64,000 nucleotides of DNA from an uncultured Bradyrhizobium sp. (GCF_936928535.1 NZ_CAKZHY010000168.1:1-64000), one strand, 5' to 3'; shown: positions 33,618-42,830, counted from the first letter of the stretch. Made by a program: numbers and translations. Notes: generated from the letters alone by a model not told the origin.

Positions 33618-35732
33618 GTGGCGCGCTGTATCCAGGGCAACAATCCGAAGAGCCTATTCGCGGTTGTTGCAGTCGCGACGATCTTCATTCCTCAAAGTTC
33701 TGAGAGCCACTCATCATACCTGATTGTGGTAGATGAAGCAAAGCGGGAGAGCCACGGCGAAACGTCGCCGTCGGAGATGTCACGGACGGTGGCGACATTG
33801 GAGGAGGGCATAGCAGCTGTTAGAGCGCGAAGAAAGACTGGTTGGATCGGATCAGTCACGCTCCAGCTGGCTCCGGGCGTACACCGATTAACCAATTCGC
33901 TGATGTTAACTTCGGATACCTCTGGATGGCCAGGGCTTCCTCTTCGAATTGAGGCCCAGCGCGGCACAACGGCAGTCATCACTGGAGCTAAAGAATTCGA
34001 GGCTCGCCGCTATCGAGATGAGACAATTGGCCCGCCTGGAATGATGCCGCCAGTAGCCTCATCCTCAGCCTTTGTGCTGCCGTTGAGTGAAGATCTTCTG
34101 TCCATTGCTCAAGCTGAACATCCTCGAGGATCCACTTTTTCCCCAAGCGCCTCAGGCCTTCAAATATATCAGGGTGATATGCGACTTCGACCCGCTCGGT
34201 GGCCGAAGACAGGCTTTGCAATTCCCAAACGCGTCTACGATCGCGGAAATGGCAACGGAGGCCCAGTGTTTGCTCCCCCGGCCGGCAAAATTGAGAACTG
34301 GTTGGGAGAGAAACACTTGTGGGCGGGCGGTTTCTGGGGCTACGACTGGCACTGGGAAACCGCGCAAGCAGTCGCTTCTGATGAACCGACGAAGAGCCTA
34401 AACCTCGGCCCGCTTCATGGACCATATCCAATGAGCACGAGCGCGCGCTACTTCGTTTATAATGCGCTCGCCGAACTCGATCAGCCAGGCACGTTTTACA
34501 TTGACCTAGAAAATAGACTTGCTGCCTACCTTGCTTGGCAGGGAATAAACCGCCCGGAGAGCGTTGAAATACCTCTGTTGTCGACACTGGTCAACGCCAA
34601 TGGCGCCCACGACATCATTTTCGAGCGCATCGCCTTCGAGAAATCGCTAGGAGACGCGGTTGTCATCAACGATAGCCATGACATTGTTTTCGACGATTGC
34701 TTTGTTGGCTTAACCGGAAGTCGCGGCCTCGTGGTACGAGGCGGTCGTGCGATTACCTTCGAACAATCTATTATTGCTCATACTGGAGAAACTGGGGCCG
34801 AGTTATCGGGGGGCAACAAGGATCAGCTGATTGCGAGCGGCCATCGAATCTCCCGATCTATTATAGCAAGCTACGGAGAGGACACGAGGACTTATCGTCC
34901 CGCGGTTCTCATGGACGGTGTGGGCCAGATTGTTGAGCGTTCACTCCTTACCCAAGGACCTCATAGCGCGATAATCTTCTCCGGCAATGAACATAGAATC
35001 GTTGGGAATGAGTTTAGTCACGTGGTGACGGATTCACTCGATTCGGGCGCAATCTATGGAGGCCGCGATTGGAGCTCCCGAGGCACCCATATTCTTGGAA
35101 ATCTTTTTCGCGATATCCGCGCGTTTAGTAAGGATAGGCCCTCCGATGTTCACGCAATTTATCTTGACGACTGCTTCAGCGGAACCACCATCAAAAAAAA
35201 CGTTTTCGTCGACCTTGATCAGGGCATTTTTGTCAACGGTGGACGAGACGTGCAAGTGGACGGCAATCTATTTGTTCACAACCGTCTAGCTGCTGTACGC
35301 ATTCAAAATCTCTCTGGAAGCGACTTTGCGGCTGAGACATTGCAAGGTGGCACGCTGATGCAGCGGTTGCTCAAATCCTCTTATCGGTCATATCTGTGGC
35401 AACGCAAGTATCCGCATTTGAGCAGTATTCTTTCGGATGATCCAATGACACCGAAATACAATTGGATCGCAAACAACCTTTTTGCGACAACTATACAGAT
35501 TCAATATGACAGGAACGCAGATCGATACGCTGAAGTCACTGAAAACGAAGCAATAGAAAATTCGAAACTCGGTGCAAATATCCGAGCTCAAGAGATTGTG
35601 GATAGCACCGGTATAATGGATAGAGCCACGCTGACCATGAATAAGGTTCGAATCAAGAACGAGGTGAAAGATGCACGAAAAGCTTTGAGCTTTTCTTCTC
35701 GTATAACCGAGTTCCTAGAAAAGTCGGATTGA
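33618..35732 (+). CDS. Secreted right-handed beta-helix protein (possible glycan hydrolase or lyase)
   Basis: The product (about 704 residues from the GTG at 33618, which has AGAGG upstream; an earlier GTG at 33606 is possible) begins with a signal-like hydrophobic segment. It continues with 'LQLAPGVHRLTNSLMLTSDT' and 'LRIEAQRGTTAVITGAKEF', followed by parallel beta-helix coils ('DIIFERIAFEKSLGDAVVIN', 'ISRSIIASYGED', 'RIVGNEFSHVVTDSLDSGAI'). The layout resembles GH141- or GH120-like beta-helix enzymes, with a possible acidic active-site Asp in 'DSLDSGAIYGG'. In a polysaccharide locus it may trim or release the polymer. Substrate unknown. Confidence 0.75.
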   Translation: MARCIQGNNPKSLFAVVAVATIFIPQSSESHSSYLIVVDEAKRESHGETSPSEMSRTVATLEEGIAAVRARRKTGWIGSVTLQLAPGVHRLTNSLMLTSDTSGWPGLPLRIEAQRGTTAVITGAKEFEARRYRDETIGPPGMMPPVASSSAFVLPLSEDLLSIAQAEHPRGSTFSPSASGLQIYQGDMRLRPARWPKTGFAIPKRVYDRGNGNGGPVFAPPAGKIENWLGEKHLWAGGFWGYDWHWETAQAVASDEPTKSLNLGPLHGPYPMSTSARYFVYNALAELDQPGTFYIDLENRLAAYLAWQGINRPESVEIPLLSTLVNANGAHDIIFERIAFEKSLGDAVVINDSHDIVFDDCFVGLTGSRGLVVRGGRAITFEQSIIAHTGETGAELSGGNKDQLIASGHRISRSIIASYGEDTRTYRPAVLMDGVGQIVERSLLTQGPHSAIIFSGNEHRIVGNEFSHVVTDSLDSGAIYGGRDWSSRGTHILGNLFRDIRAFSKDRPSDVHAIYLDDCFSGTTIKKNVFVDLDQGIFVNGGRDVQVDGNLFVHNRLAAVRIQNLSGSDFAAETLQGGTLMQRLLKSSYRSYLWQRKYPHLSSILSDDPMTPKYNWIANNLFATTIQIQYDRNADRYAEVTENEAIENSKLGANIRAQEIVDSTGIMDRATLTMNKVRIKNEVKDARKALSFSSRITEFLEKSD

Positions 35733-35759
35733 AGACAGAAGCGAACCCAGGCTCGGTGC

Positions 35760-36515
35760 CTAAAATGGACGGTTTCTTCGACTCGGCACGCTTGGCACCG
35801 TTACCCCCTCCAATCCCTGCTCTTCCACGGCTCGCGCAAATGAGTTGCGAGTGGGCTCGTCTAGGTGAACTAATTCAGCTGTGAGTTTGCTTCGCAGCGG
35901 AAGGCCGAGTGCAGCCAGCAGCTTGATCGCATCGGCAAAAAGACCCGAACGAACCAACCCCACGAACTCTTGAACAACTCGAACTTTAAGTTCGTCGGGT
36001 AAAGAGGGAAATAGAGCTAGAGCTATAGGACAACGGCGAACACCTATCCAAGCCTCATTTGGTCCAGTCACATAGGACATGAGCAGACGACGAAATTCTC
36101 CCTTTGGTTGAGAAACACCATTCTCAATTTGATGACCCATTAGCCACAAAAAGGAGTCCGACGGCGCCGCGTTTAGTGCGGCCACAAGAGCATCGTCGAA
36201 CTTCGGTAAGTCCGAAGCAATTGGCAAGCCATACTCGAAAGCACGCCCCTGCTCCAGAAGGCGAAGGCGAACAACGGCAATATCGCGAAATGTAAGCGGT
36301 CTGTTCTGATCAGCCGATGTAACGGTAGTCAATCGATCCGCTAGTCGCGCCAACTGCTTCGCGTTGAAATTTTCTCCGTTCAACACAGCTCGCGCGGAAC
36401 GCCCTAACAAATCTTCACGAGAATAAACTTGAAAGGAGGAAACGGCCCATAATGCGGAAATAACCCCTAGTGCAGCGGTAAAGCTTCGCACAATCCTAAA
36501 CACGTTTTGCGCCAA
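35760..36515 (-). CDS. Membrane-anchored helical protein of the exopolysaccharide locus, paralogue A
   Basis: The 251-residue product has an N-terminal membrane anchor ('FTAALGVISALWAVSSFQVY') and a helical periplasmic part. The segment 'ALNAAPSDSFLWLMGHQIEN' followed later by 'RRLLMSYVTGPNEAWIGVRR' matches 'SALAMSPHDSRMWLALALL' and 'LKMSYLTGQNGADLIPLRLA' in the protein at 46899. The two are distant paralogues placed at different ends of the export genes. It lies 11 bp downstream of the Wzc-like kinase gene on the same strand, so it probably belongs to that operon. Function unknown; a TPR-like accessory to polymer export is a guess. Confidence 0.65.
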   Translation of the reverse strand: MAQNVFRIVRSFTAALGVISALWAVSSFQVYSREDLLGRSARAVLNGENFNAKQLARLADRLTTVTSADQNRPLTFRDIAVVRLRLLEQGRAFEYGLPIASDLPKFDDALVAALNAAPSDSFLWLMGHQIENGVSQPKGEFRRLLMSYVTGPNEAWIGVRRCPIALALFPSLPDELKVRVVQEFVGLVRSGLFADAIKLLAALGLPLRSKLTAELVHLDEPTRNSFARAVEEQGLEGVTVPSVPSRRNRPF

Positions 36516-36526
36516 CGCAGTTGATG

Positions 36527-38842
36527 TTAGTCGCTTTTATATCCATATTGGCCGTAGTGATAGGATTTTCGATAGTGGCCCTCATAGCGCTCTAACACGC
36601 CCACCTCAGCTTTGTTCAAAACAGCGCCTAACAAACGATCATGAATCTCGGGCGCAACTTGTAACTGATGCTGCGCCAAGTCGACTCTGGTTTTGCCCCA
36701 TTCAATCACATAGATGTAGGAGTCAACCAAACGTGTGGTGGCTCGAACATCAACAATGGGGGCCATGGGGGGCAAGTCGATGACCACATAGTCGTACAGA
36801 TTGCGCAGGCTATCGACGACGGCGCGCATAGATGCTGAGGCTAAAATTTCGTTTGTATGAACAGTATCAGACGGCACAATCGTGGGCAAAAACGTCAGTC
36901 CGGTGCCCGGATCTGAATAAGTCGCTTCCTTTAGGTCTACCGATTTGGTGATAACCTCTAGAAGCCCTGGTCCTGCACGTGATGCAAGGGAACGCGTCAG
37001 ACTCGGGTTTCTAAGATCCCCGTCCAAGAGGATGACTCGATTTCCGGCGTGAGCAATAAGCTCTGCCAAATTGGCCGCAACAGTAGATTTTCCCTCACCA
37101 GGAAGCGTGGAAGTTATTCCGATCACCCTGCCTTGAGGATCACCGCCAATGTCCGCAGCGATCTTGATCGAGCGAAACGCTTCGGCAAACGACGAAAGCG
37201 GATCGGTAACGACTTGGCGCAATAAGCCGTTTGAGCGGTCAATTGCTCTTTCTCCGGCACTTACAGGCAATGGTTTGCTTGGCTTCCATCCTTCCCGCCG
37301 CACCTCGCCAGAGGGGGCCTGGTCCCCCACCGCCTTCGATGAATTCAATCGCGGCAACACAGCCAAACAATGTGTTTGCAACGCGTTTTCCACCTGCCGC
37401 GTCGTACGAAACACTCGATCTGCCGCCTCGCGCAGTACTGCAGCGCTAAAACTAAATATAACGCCCATTAGGGCTGCTAGGCCGAGTACTTGAACTGGTA
37501 AGGGTCCACTCTTTGTATCCGGCAACCGCGCTGAGCTGATCACGCGAGCTTCGGTGATTGGAAAGGATTGCTGTTGGATGGCCTCCATATACCGCTGGAG
37601 AAAGTTATCGTAGATGGAATGATAAACTTTAGCGCTACTTTCCAGATCAGATAGCCCTAGTCGATCGCGATTGGTGACCTGCGAACTCGCAACGAGCCTT
37701 TGTAGCTCCCGTTCCAAGCCGTCAACTCGCGTTTTGGCAATTTCGTAATCACTCTTATAGCTCTGAGCAATGCGGCCCAATTCATCGAAAATCGCTCGTC
37801 GCAATTCCGCCATTTGAGTGCGGAGATTAAGCGCGGCCAAGTGGCCCGACCCGTACCGCGCGGACCAAATGGCCTCTTTGGCAGCTATGTCCAAATAGTT
37901 ATTCCTCAAGCGATTAATCACATCGCTATGAAGAGAATCAGCAACCGCCGCATCGGGGACATCTCTCCGCATTACTTCATTGATTCGCTCTAGTCGTGCC
38001 TTGGTCTCTTCTGCAGCTGCACGAGCCGTGCCCAGTTGCGTATTGAGGTCCTCAAGCTGCTGCTCACCGAGCAATCGTGGTCCGCCCGAAGAGTTTCCTC
38101 CAACGGCAACGATCTTGTTTTTTTCTTTGTAATCGAGCACGGCTCGGTCGGCCTCAGAAGCTTGCTGTCGAAGCTCCTTGATTCTGTCTTGCAGCCAACT
38201 GCTGGCCCGCTTTGTAGCTTGATATTTAGCTTCGAGTTGATCGACGATGTAGGCATCCGCGATAGCATTGGCTATGGCAGCGGAACGCGCCCGATCTAGC
38301 GACGTGAACCCAATGTCCAAAACATAAGTTCGACCGACGCGAGTGACGGTTCGCTTCGCGATAAAGGCAGCCAAAGCTGCACGAGACAAAGCGGTTTCCG
38401 ACTGTTCCCCGTCAAGCATGTGCCGCAAGAATCCGAGGATGCCTCCGCTCGAATTCGCGAACTCAGTGTCGTCGGTAAGCTTCAGTTCCTTAATAACAGA
38501 CAGACCAATATTTTCGGATTTCAAAATTTCAACTTGTGTTTCGACTTGCGCTGTGTCGATCGGAACATCCCCGATTGGCGTTTGCTGCTGCTGCAGTATG
38601 CGCAGCTTGCTCGAGTCAATCAGTAGCATCGCGTGTGAGGTGTACTTGGCAGGCGTCGTAACGAGATAGATTAGACCAAGCGCAACGGAGCAGCCGATTA
38701 CAAAGACAAATATCGGGAATTGTCGGCGAACAAATCCAGTCAGCTGCTCGATGATTTCAGAAACCGCGAACGGTTCTTCAAGCGATGCTCCGGGGCGCAA
38801 TTGACTAGCGCCCTGGCTGCTGAACTTTAAAGGCGCGTCCAT
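36527..38842 (-). CDS. Polysaccharide co-polymerase/BY-type tyrosine kinase (Wzc/ExoP-like)
   Basis: The 771-residue protein has an N-terminal Wzz domain with one membrane helix ('QFPIFVFVIGCSVALGLIYL') and a second near residue 465. A long coiled-coil periplasmic region lies between, and a cytoplasmic kinase follows. Kinase motifs are Walker A 'ITSTLPGEGKSTVAANLAEL', Walker A' 'RVILLDGDLRNPSL' and Walker B 'YDYVVIDLPPMAP'. The C-terminus carries a tyrosine cluster ('YEGHYRKSYHYGQYGY') for autophosphorylation. It sets chain length and couples polymerisation to export through the outer-membrane protein encoded at 41418. It is followed by the paralogue A gene. Confidence 0.95.
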   Translation of the reverse strand: MDAPLKFSSQGASQLRPGASLEEPFAVSEIIEQLTGFVRRQFPIFVFVIGCSVALGLIYLVTTPAKYTSHAMLLIDSSKLRILQQQQTPIGDVPIDTAQVETQVEILKSENIGLSVIKELKLTDDTEFANSSGGILGFLRHMLDGEQSETALSRAALAAFIAKRTVTRVGRTYVLDIGFTSLDRARSAAIANAIADAYIVDQLEAKYQATKRASSWLQDRIKELRQQASEADRAVLDYKEKNKIVAVGGNSSGGPRLLGEQQLEDLNTQLGTARAAAEETKARLERINEVMRRDVPDAAVADSLHSDVINRLRNNYLDIAAKEAIWSARYGSGHLAALNLRTQMAELRRAIFDELGRIAQSYKSDYEIAKTRVDGLERELQRLVASSQVTNRDRLGLSDLESSAKVYHSIYDNFLQRYMEAIQQQSFPITEARVISSARLPDTKSGPLPVQVLGLAALMGVIFSFSAAVLREAADRVFRTTRQVENALQTHCLAVLPRLNSSKAVGDQAPSGEVRREGWKPSKPLPVSAGERAIDRSNGLLRQVVTDPLSSFAEAFRSIKIAADIGGDPQGRVIGITSTLPGEGKSTVAANLAELIAHAGNRVILLDGDLRNPSLTRSLASRAGPGLLEVITKSVDLKEATYSDPGTGLTFLPTIVPSDTVHTNEILASASMRAVVDSLRNLYDYVVIDLPPMAPIVDVRATTRLVDSYIYVIEWGKTRVDLAQHQLQVAPEIHDRLLGAVLNKAEVGVLERYEGHYRKSYHYGQYGYKSD

Positions 38843-38930
38843 TTAAGTCCCTAACTATTCAACGCTCCATTAGCTACGCACCAAGAGGGCGCTCCAAGGG
38901 ACGCGTCGGAATAAATATCTCTACAGCTTT

Positions 38931-39545
38931 CTAAAAAGGGCTTACCTGCGAAGCGTTCGCCCCGCTCAGCGATCCTCCGGTCGTCAAGCCGGATGATTGA
39001 TTGGCGGCGAAGTTGCTACCGTTGATCGCGTTGCCCGAATTCGATCCGCCGGTCGTAGACCCCGCCGTAGTAGGACCGCCGCCGCCGCCGGCACCTCCTC
39101 CACCCCCACCCCCCCCTGCTGCCGCAGTGCTGGTGTCGCCTGCGGCCTCGGCGTAAGCCCTGGCCAATTCGGGAAGGCCGGCTTGGACGACGGTCCGTTG
39201 GATGTCGCCACCGAAGGCAGGGTCGTTGCCCGAGGCGTAGGCCTTGGCGCCGTCGGCAAGACCCTGGGCGATGGCCGTGCGCTGGTCTTCGTTGGCGGTT
39301 TTGGCGAGCGCAATGATTGCTGCCAGGGTGTCCTTGTCGGAGGCGATGAGGTCGGCGATTTGTTTGCGCAGGGCCGGACCGCCGTTCGGGATTTGGCTGA
39401 GCAGCTGGCTCGGATCGGCCTTGAAGGCGGTGATTGCGGTGGGCGCGAGCGGCGGATTCTGTCCGGCGATTTGTGCGTTTGCCACCTGCACCGAAACGAG
39501 AAGTGCCGCGCCAACAAGAAATTTGAGCCCCAGCCGCTTGGTCAT
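38931..39545 (-). CDS. Exported protein with glycine/serine-rich tail
   Basis: From the ATG at 39545, with GGAAGGAG upstream, the product has 204 residues: a signal peptide ending 'VQVANAQ', a helical domain of ~110 residues ('LLSQIPNGGPALRKQIADLI', 'IIALAKTANEDQRTAIAQGL') and a low-complexity Gly/Ser/Asn tail with one long glycine run. The helical part resembles small exported proteins that accompany rhizobial exopolysaccharide genes (from memory). The role is unknown; a structural or scaffold role is possible. Confidence 0.7.
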   Translation of the reverse strand: MTKRLGLKFLVGAALLVSVQVANAQIAGQNPPLAPTAITAFKADPSQLLSQIPNGGPALRKQIADLIASDKDTLAAIIALAKTANEDQRTAIAQGLADGAKAYASGNDPAFGGDIQRTVVQAGLPELARAYAEAAGDTSTAAAGGGGGGGGAGGGGGPTTAGSTTGGSNSGNAINGSNFAANQSSGLTTGGSLSGANASQVSPF

Positions 39546-39736
39546 CTCGCAAACTCCTTCCCGGCAAGTCCTGATCGAAAAAGCCAAGATCGCCATCATC
39601 TTAAAAAAAACTGAAACCACTATAGCTGAGCCAGCGGGAATACAAAAGACGAATGATCCGGCAGGCTGTTTGCTTTAGGGCGCTGTTTTGCTTGTGGATT
39701 TAGCTGTTTCGGCCGCCCGCCTGCCGTGTTAGCTGG

Positions 39737-39766
39737 CCGTTAACCATCATTTTGAGGAATTAACGG
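39737..39766. promoter_or_regulatory. Inverted repeat CCGTTAA-N16-TTAACGG at the end of the ligase gene
   Basis: The 7-bp arms at 39737-39743 and 39760-39766 are perfect complements, and the first overlaps the stop codon of the gene at 39740. No T-tract follows on the minus strand. It could be a protein-binding site or a weak transcript end. Confidence 0.35.
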
Positions 39767-41287
39767 TAACAGCTTGACAGATTTACCGGATTCGGCGCCC
39801 CCAAGCGGCCCCTTAGCGTGTCGTCTGCGTGTTGGCTCCTGCTCCCGCTGCGCTTGCCGCAAATAGATCGCCTGACCAAGGCCGAGGCCGAGCAGGGCGA
39901 AAAGCACGATTGAATAGCCGGCAATCTGAAGCGAGAAATCGATCGCGGAATGCAGAAGCCCGATCAGGCAAACCGCAAGCGCTGCCAGCGGTACCATCAT
40001 GTGCCGCCGACGCACCCGGACGCCGCGCACAAGCGCCGCGAGCGCGACGATCCAAGCCACCCCCGCGATGATGGCGAGCGGAATGCCAAGCTCGGAGGCA
40101 AATTCGAGGTAGGTATTATGGGCGATGTCCCAGCGTCCCTGCATCGAAATGTCGCTGCTGCGATAGGCCGGGAAAGCATAGGCGAAGGTCCCAAGCCCGG
40201 TGCCGAACCACGGGTTGTCGGCGATGATCCTGATCGTGGAGCGGTAGACCGAGAGGCGCCCAGCATCGCTGAGCCCCTGCAGATCGATGCGGCTGCCGAC
40301 ATTGCCGCCGAGCACCTGCAGAAGCAGCAAAGCGGTGGCAGCGCTCCCCGCGATCGCGCCGACAAAGCCAAGGCCACGCGGCATGTCGGGGGCAAAGAAG
40401 ATCATGAAGGCGATCACCATCACCCCGAGCGAGACCAGCACCCCGCCGCGCGAGCTGGTCATGAACATCGCCGACAGGCACACAAACAGCATCACGAAGC
40501 GGATCAGCACGTCCTTGTGGGTCCGCCGGAGGAGGTGATGGGGGATTTTGCGCCATTCCAGTGGTCCGGGCGGCAGGTTACGCCGGACCGCGCTCATGAG
40601 AAGCACCAGCCAGACCGCCGCGCACGAGCCGAAATAGCAGGCGGCTGTGTTGCGGTTGATGAAGGTCGCCGTGAGATTGCCGAGATAGGCGGTCTTCTCC
40701 CGCCAGAGGACTTCGGTCGGATCGAACGCCAGCGCGAAGATGCCATAGATTGCGTAGCCGACCCCGGCCCAGGCCATCACCCGCACGCCGCGCCTGGCCC
40801 GCTCCGGATCGACACCGACGATGAGGCCGAGGACGAGTGCCAGCACATTGGCCAAGGGATGGCCGAGCGCAAAGAACGGCTCGCCGCGGACGATCGAGAC
40901 CGAGGGCGTAAGCTGTTTGCCCAGCGCCTCCGATGCCTTGGCCCAGATTGGATTGAACGGCGCTACCCAGGGGTGGTCTGCGAGCTGCTCGTGCAAAACG
41001 AAGCCAAAACAGAGGAGCACGAACCCGAGCCCAGCCAGAAGCAGGAGATGGCCCTTCCTGAGGCGGTGGGTCGGCGCAAACATCAGCCCCGCGCCGAGAA
41101 GCGCGCACCAGGCCGCAACCGTCATGGCATCGCGCGAGCCGAACAGGAACGGCGGACCTGCAAGCGCCACATAAAGCACCAGCGCCGAAATACCGCCCCA
41201 TCTCGGACGGCTCTTTTTGTTCGACCGAAGGATTTGCCGAAGGGACAACGCCGCTGACTTCTCAAAACTATGTTTGACCGCGAACAT
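39740..41287 (-). CDS. O-antigen ligase/polymerase family protein (Wzy_C; ExoQ-like)
   Basis: The 515-residue product has about 12 membrane helices and the Wzy_C-type central loop with 'TFINRNTAACYFGSCAAVWL', 'MTSSRGGVLVSLGVMVIAF', 'ADNPWFGTGLGTFAYAFPAY' and 'DIAHNTYLEFASELGIPLAI'. These are hallmark positions of the O-antigen ligase superfamily, which includes ExoQ-type polymerases. It follows the wza-like gene on the minus strand after a 130-bp spacer with a strong hairpin. With the gene at 32008 and the one at 43969, the window has three candidate polymerase/ligase proteins. Confidence 0.88.
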   Translation of the reverse strand: MFAVKHSFEKSAALSLRQILRSNKKSRPRWGGISALVLYVALAGPPFLFGSRDAMTVAAWCALLGAGLMFAPTHRLRKGHLLLLAGLGFVLLCFGFVLHEQLADHPWVAPFNPIWAKASEALGKQLTPSVSIVRGEPFFALGHPLANVLALVLGLIVGVDPERARRGVRVMAWAGVGYAIYGIFALAFDPTEVLWREKTAYLGNLTATFINRNTAACYFGSCAAVWLVLLMSAVRRNLPPGPLEWRKIPHHLLRRTHKDVLIRFVMLFVCLSAMFMTSSRGGVLVSLGVMVIAFMIFFAPDMPRGLGFVGAIAGSAATALLLLQVLGGNVGSRIDLQGLSDAGRLSVYRSTIRIIADNPWFGTGLGTFAYAFPAYRSSDISMQGRWDIAHNTYLEFASELGIPLAIIAGVAWIVALAALVRGVRVRRRHMMVPLAALAVCLIGLLHSAIDFSLQIAGYSIVLFALLGLGLGQAIYLRQAQREQEPTRRRHAKGPLGGAESGKSVKLLPLIPQNDG

Positions 41288-41362
41288 AGCCCGAAAGCAG
41301 CCAATGCAATCGAGGAAGGCGACTTGGGGCCCGGCTCAAGGTTGCCGGTTCGTCTACGAGAT

Positions 41363-41385
41363 CGGAGGCTCCAGGAGAGCCTCCG
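41363..41385 (-). terminator. Strong hairpin between the wza-like and ligase genes
   Basis: CGGAGGCTC and GAGCCTCCG form a perfect 9-bp stem with a 5-nt loop, 33 bp past the stop of the export lipoprotein gene on the minus strand. No T-run follows, so it may be a partial terminator or an mRNA-stabilising stem between two genes of the same strand. Confidence 0.5.
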
Positions 41386-41417
41386 CGACAGGCGTCCTCT
41401 TCTTCCCTGTCGTCAGA

Positions 41418-42629
41418 TCAGGGAAGTGCCCTTGCAGCATTGAACAAGGCGATGCCATTGCTGCCGAGCACCAGGCCATTGTTGGCGGTGGCCATGATGG
41501 CGTTAACCGAGGTCAAGAACTTCGTGACGTCAACCGATTCGGCGTTGGCCACGAACAGGATATCTCCGTTGCGCATCTGCACGTTGGTGGCGAGGAAATA
41601 GCCGCTCGGATCCCGGAAGCTGGTAGAGAAGATCACCGGGATCAGCTCACCTGCAAACTTAGAAACATCCACGCCCAGCTGCTGCGCGAGCTCCCGCGGC
41701 TCGGCGCGGTACAGGAAGACCGAGCCCGGATCCGCCTGGTTGTCCACCAAGCCACCTGCCTTGCCGACCGCTTCGGCAAGGTTGATCCGCCAGGCATCGA
41801 AGTTGAACTCGCCCTGCGTACCGGTCGCGCCGAAAGCTAGGAATTTCTGCTGCTCCCGGTAGACATAGATCCGGTCGCCCGGCTGGACGAAGACGTTGTT
41901 GGAGGGTTCATAGACGAGATTAGCGAACGGTACCGTTGCCCGGCGATTGCCGCGCTGCAGCATGACCCAGGTCTCGTAGCCCTGCCCCCGGATGCCGCCA
42001 GCGCGCGTGATCGCATCGGTAACGCGGTCCTGGGCGCCATAGGCTGCAGCCGGATAGCGGGTCGGCGTATTCACCTCGCCAAACACGCTAATCAGAGAGG
42101 TGCGCTGCTGCGACAGCGACACCACCACCTGCGGCTCGATGGCGCGGTTCTTGATGCGATTGACGATATCCTGCTGGATCTCGCCGTTGTATTTGCCGGC
42201 CGCCTTCACCAGACCGGCATAGGGCACGCTGATATTGCCATCGTTATCGACCGTCTGGTCGGGGATCGTGACGAAATTGCCCGGGCGGACGCCGGCTTCG
42301 GTCGGGATGAACAGCCCGCCTGCCGCCGCTTCGAAGATCGTGACGCTGACGACATCGCCGACACCAAACTTGATCTTGGTCGGCGGGACGTACTTGTCCG
42401 GGAAGGTGCCGGCAAGCCCCCGCGGCTCAAAGCGGCCCACCATCGAGACGATCTCGGGGCTGAGCTTGACCAGTGCGTAAGGAAGATGGGTACCCTCGGC
42501 TCCCGTGGCGTCAGCGTTGGCGCGGATCTGATGGGCATACGGCCCTGTCGTCGGAACCCATGAACATCCGCCGAGCGCAAGAGCGAGCGCCAAAAAACCG
42601 ATGTATCTGGCAATTCGATCGTGAAGCAT
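41418..42629 (-). CDS. Polysaccharide export outer-membrane lipoprotein (Wza/ExoF-like)
   Basis: From the ATG at 42629 the product has 403 residues and a lipoprotein signal with lipobox 'LALGGC'. The polysaccharide-export domain has 'IKFGVGDVVSVTIFEAAAGG' and 'DQTVDNDGNISVPYAGLVKA'. SLBB-type domains follow ('SLISVFGEVNTPTRYPA', 'VFVQPGDRIYVYREQQKFLA', 'MRNGDILFVANAESVDV'). It should form the outer-membrane exit channel partnered with the Wzc-like kinase. The 36-codon upstream extension has no signal character. A GGGACG precedes the chosen ATG. A candidate FNR/FixK box lies in its upstream region. Confidence 0.93.
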   Translation of the reverse strand: MLHDRIARYIGFLALALALGGCSWVPTTGPYAHQIRANADATGAEGTHLPYALVKLSPEIVSMVGRFEPRGLAGTFPDKYVPPTKIKFGVGDVVSVTIFEAAAGGLFIPTEAGVRPGNFVTIPDQTVDNDGNISVPYAGLVKAAGKYNGEIQQDIVNRIKNRAIEPQVVVSLSQQRTSLISVFGEVNTPTRYPAAAYGAQDRVTDAITRAGGIRGQGYETWVMLQRGNRRATVPFANLVYEPSNNVFVQPGDRIYVYREQQKFLAFGATGTQGEFNFDAWRINLAEAVGKAGGLVDNQADPGSVFLYRAEPRELAQQLGVDVSKFAGELIPVIFSTSFRDPSGYFLATNVQMRNGDILFVANAESVDVTKFLTSVNAIMATANNGLVLGSNGIALFNAARALP

Positions 42630-42739
42630 GAATTCGTCCCGCCTATCCAACGAAATGGTTAGGTCAACACCACCTATGGAACAAGGCCGGTGCGGGCCTA
42701 ACTCGCCGATTGCGGGTCGATGCGCCAAAAATGCCACAG

Positions 42740-42764
42740 ATCACTTTAAGGTGATGTAAATCAA
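42740..42764. promoter_or_regulatory. FNR/FixK-like box plus overlapping palindrome in a divergent promoter
   Basis: GTGAT-GTAA-ATCAA at 42751-42764 differs at one base from the TTGAT-N4-ATCAA consensus of FNR/FixK-type CRP-family regulators. It overlaps a 16-bp near-palindrome, ATCACTTTAAGGTGAT, at 42740-42755 (one mismatched pair). It lies between the export lipoprotein gene (start 42629, minus) and the gene at 42831 (plus), and so could control either. FixK regulation by low oxygen is well known in Bradyrhizobium; binding here is inference. Confidence 0.5.
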
Positions 42765-42830
42765 AATATGCACGTATGATCAGGCTATTGTAAGGAATAC
42801 TTAACCCTATCTTGGAAGCTATCTTATCCA

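Noticed and set aside
39082..39120. G/C-rich triplet run looking like a DNA microsatellite
   Set aside because: It is the codon run for the glycine-rich tail of the exported protein at 38931, so it is explained by coding sequence.
39950..41257. 435-codon open frame on the plus strand
   Set aside because: It is antisense to the O-antigen ligase-type gene, whose membrane helices and family motifs are clear. The antisense product is Arg/Glu/His-rich without pattern, as expected in G/C-rich DNA.
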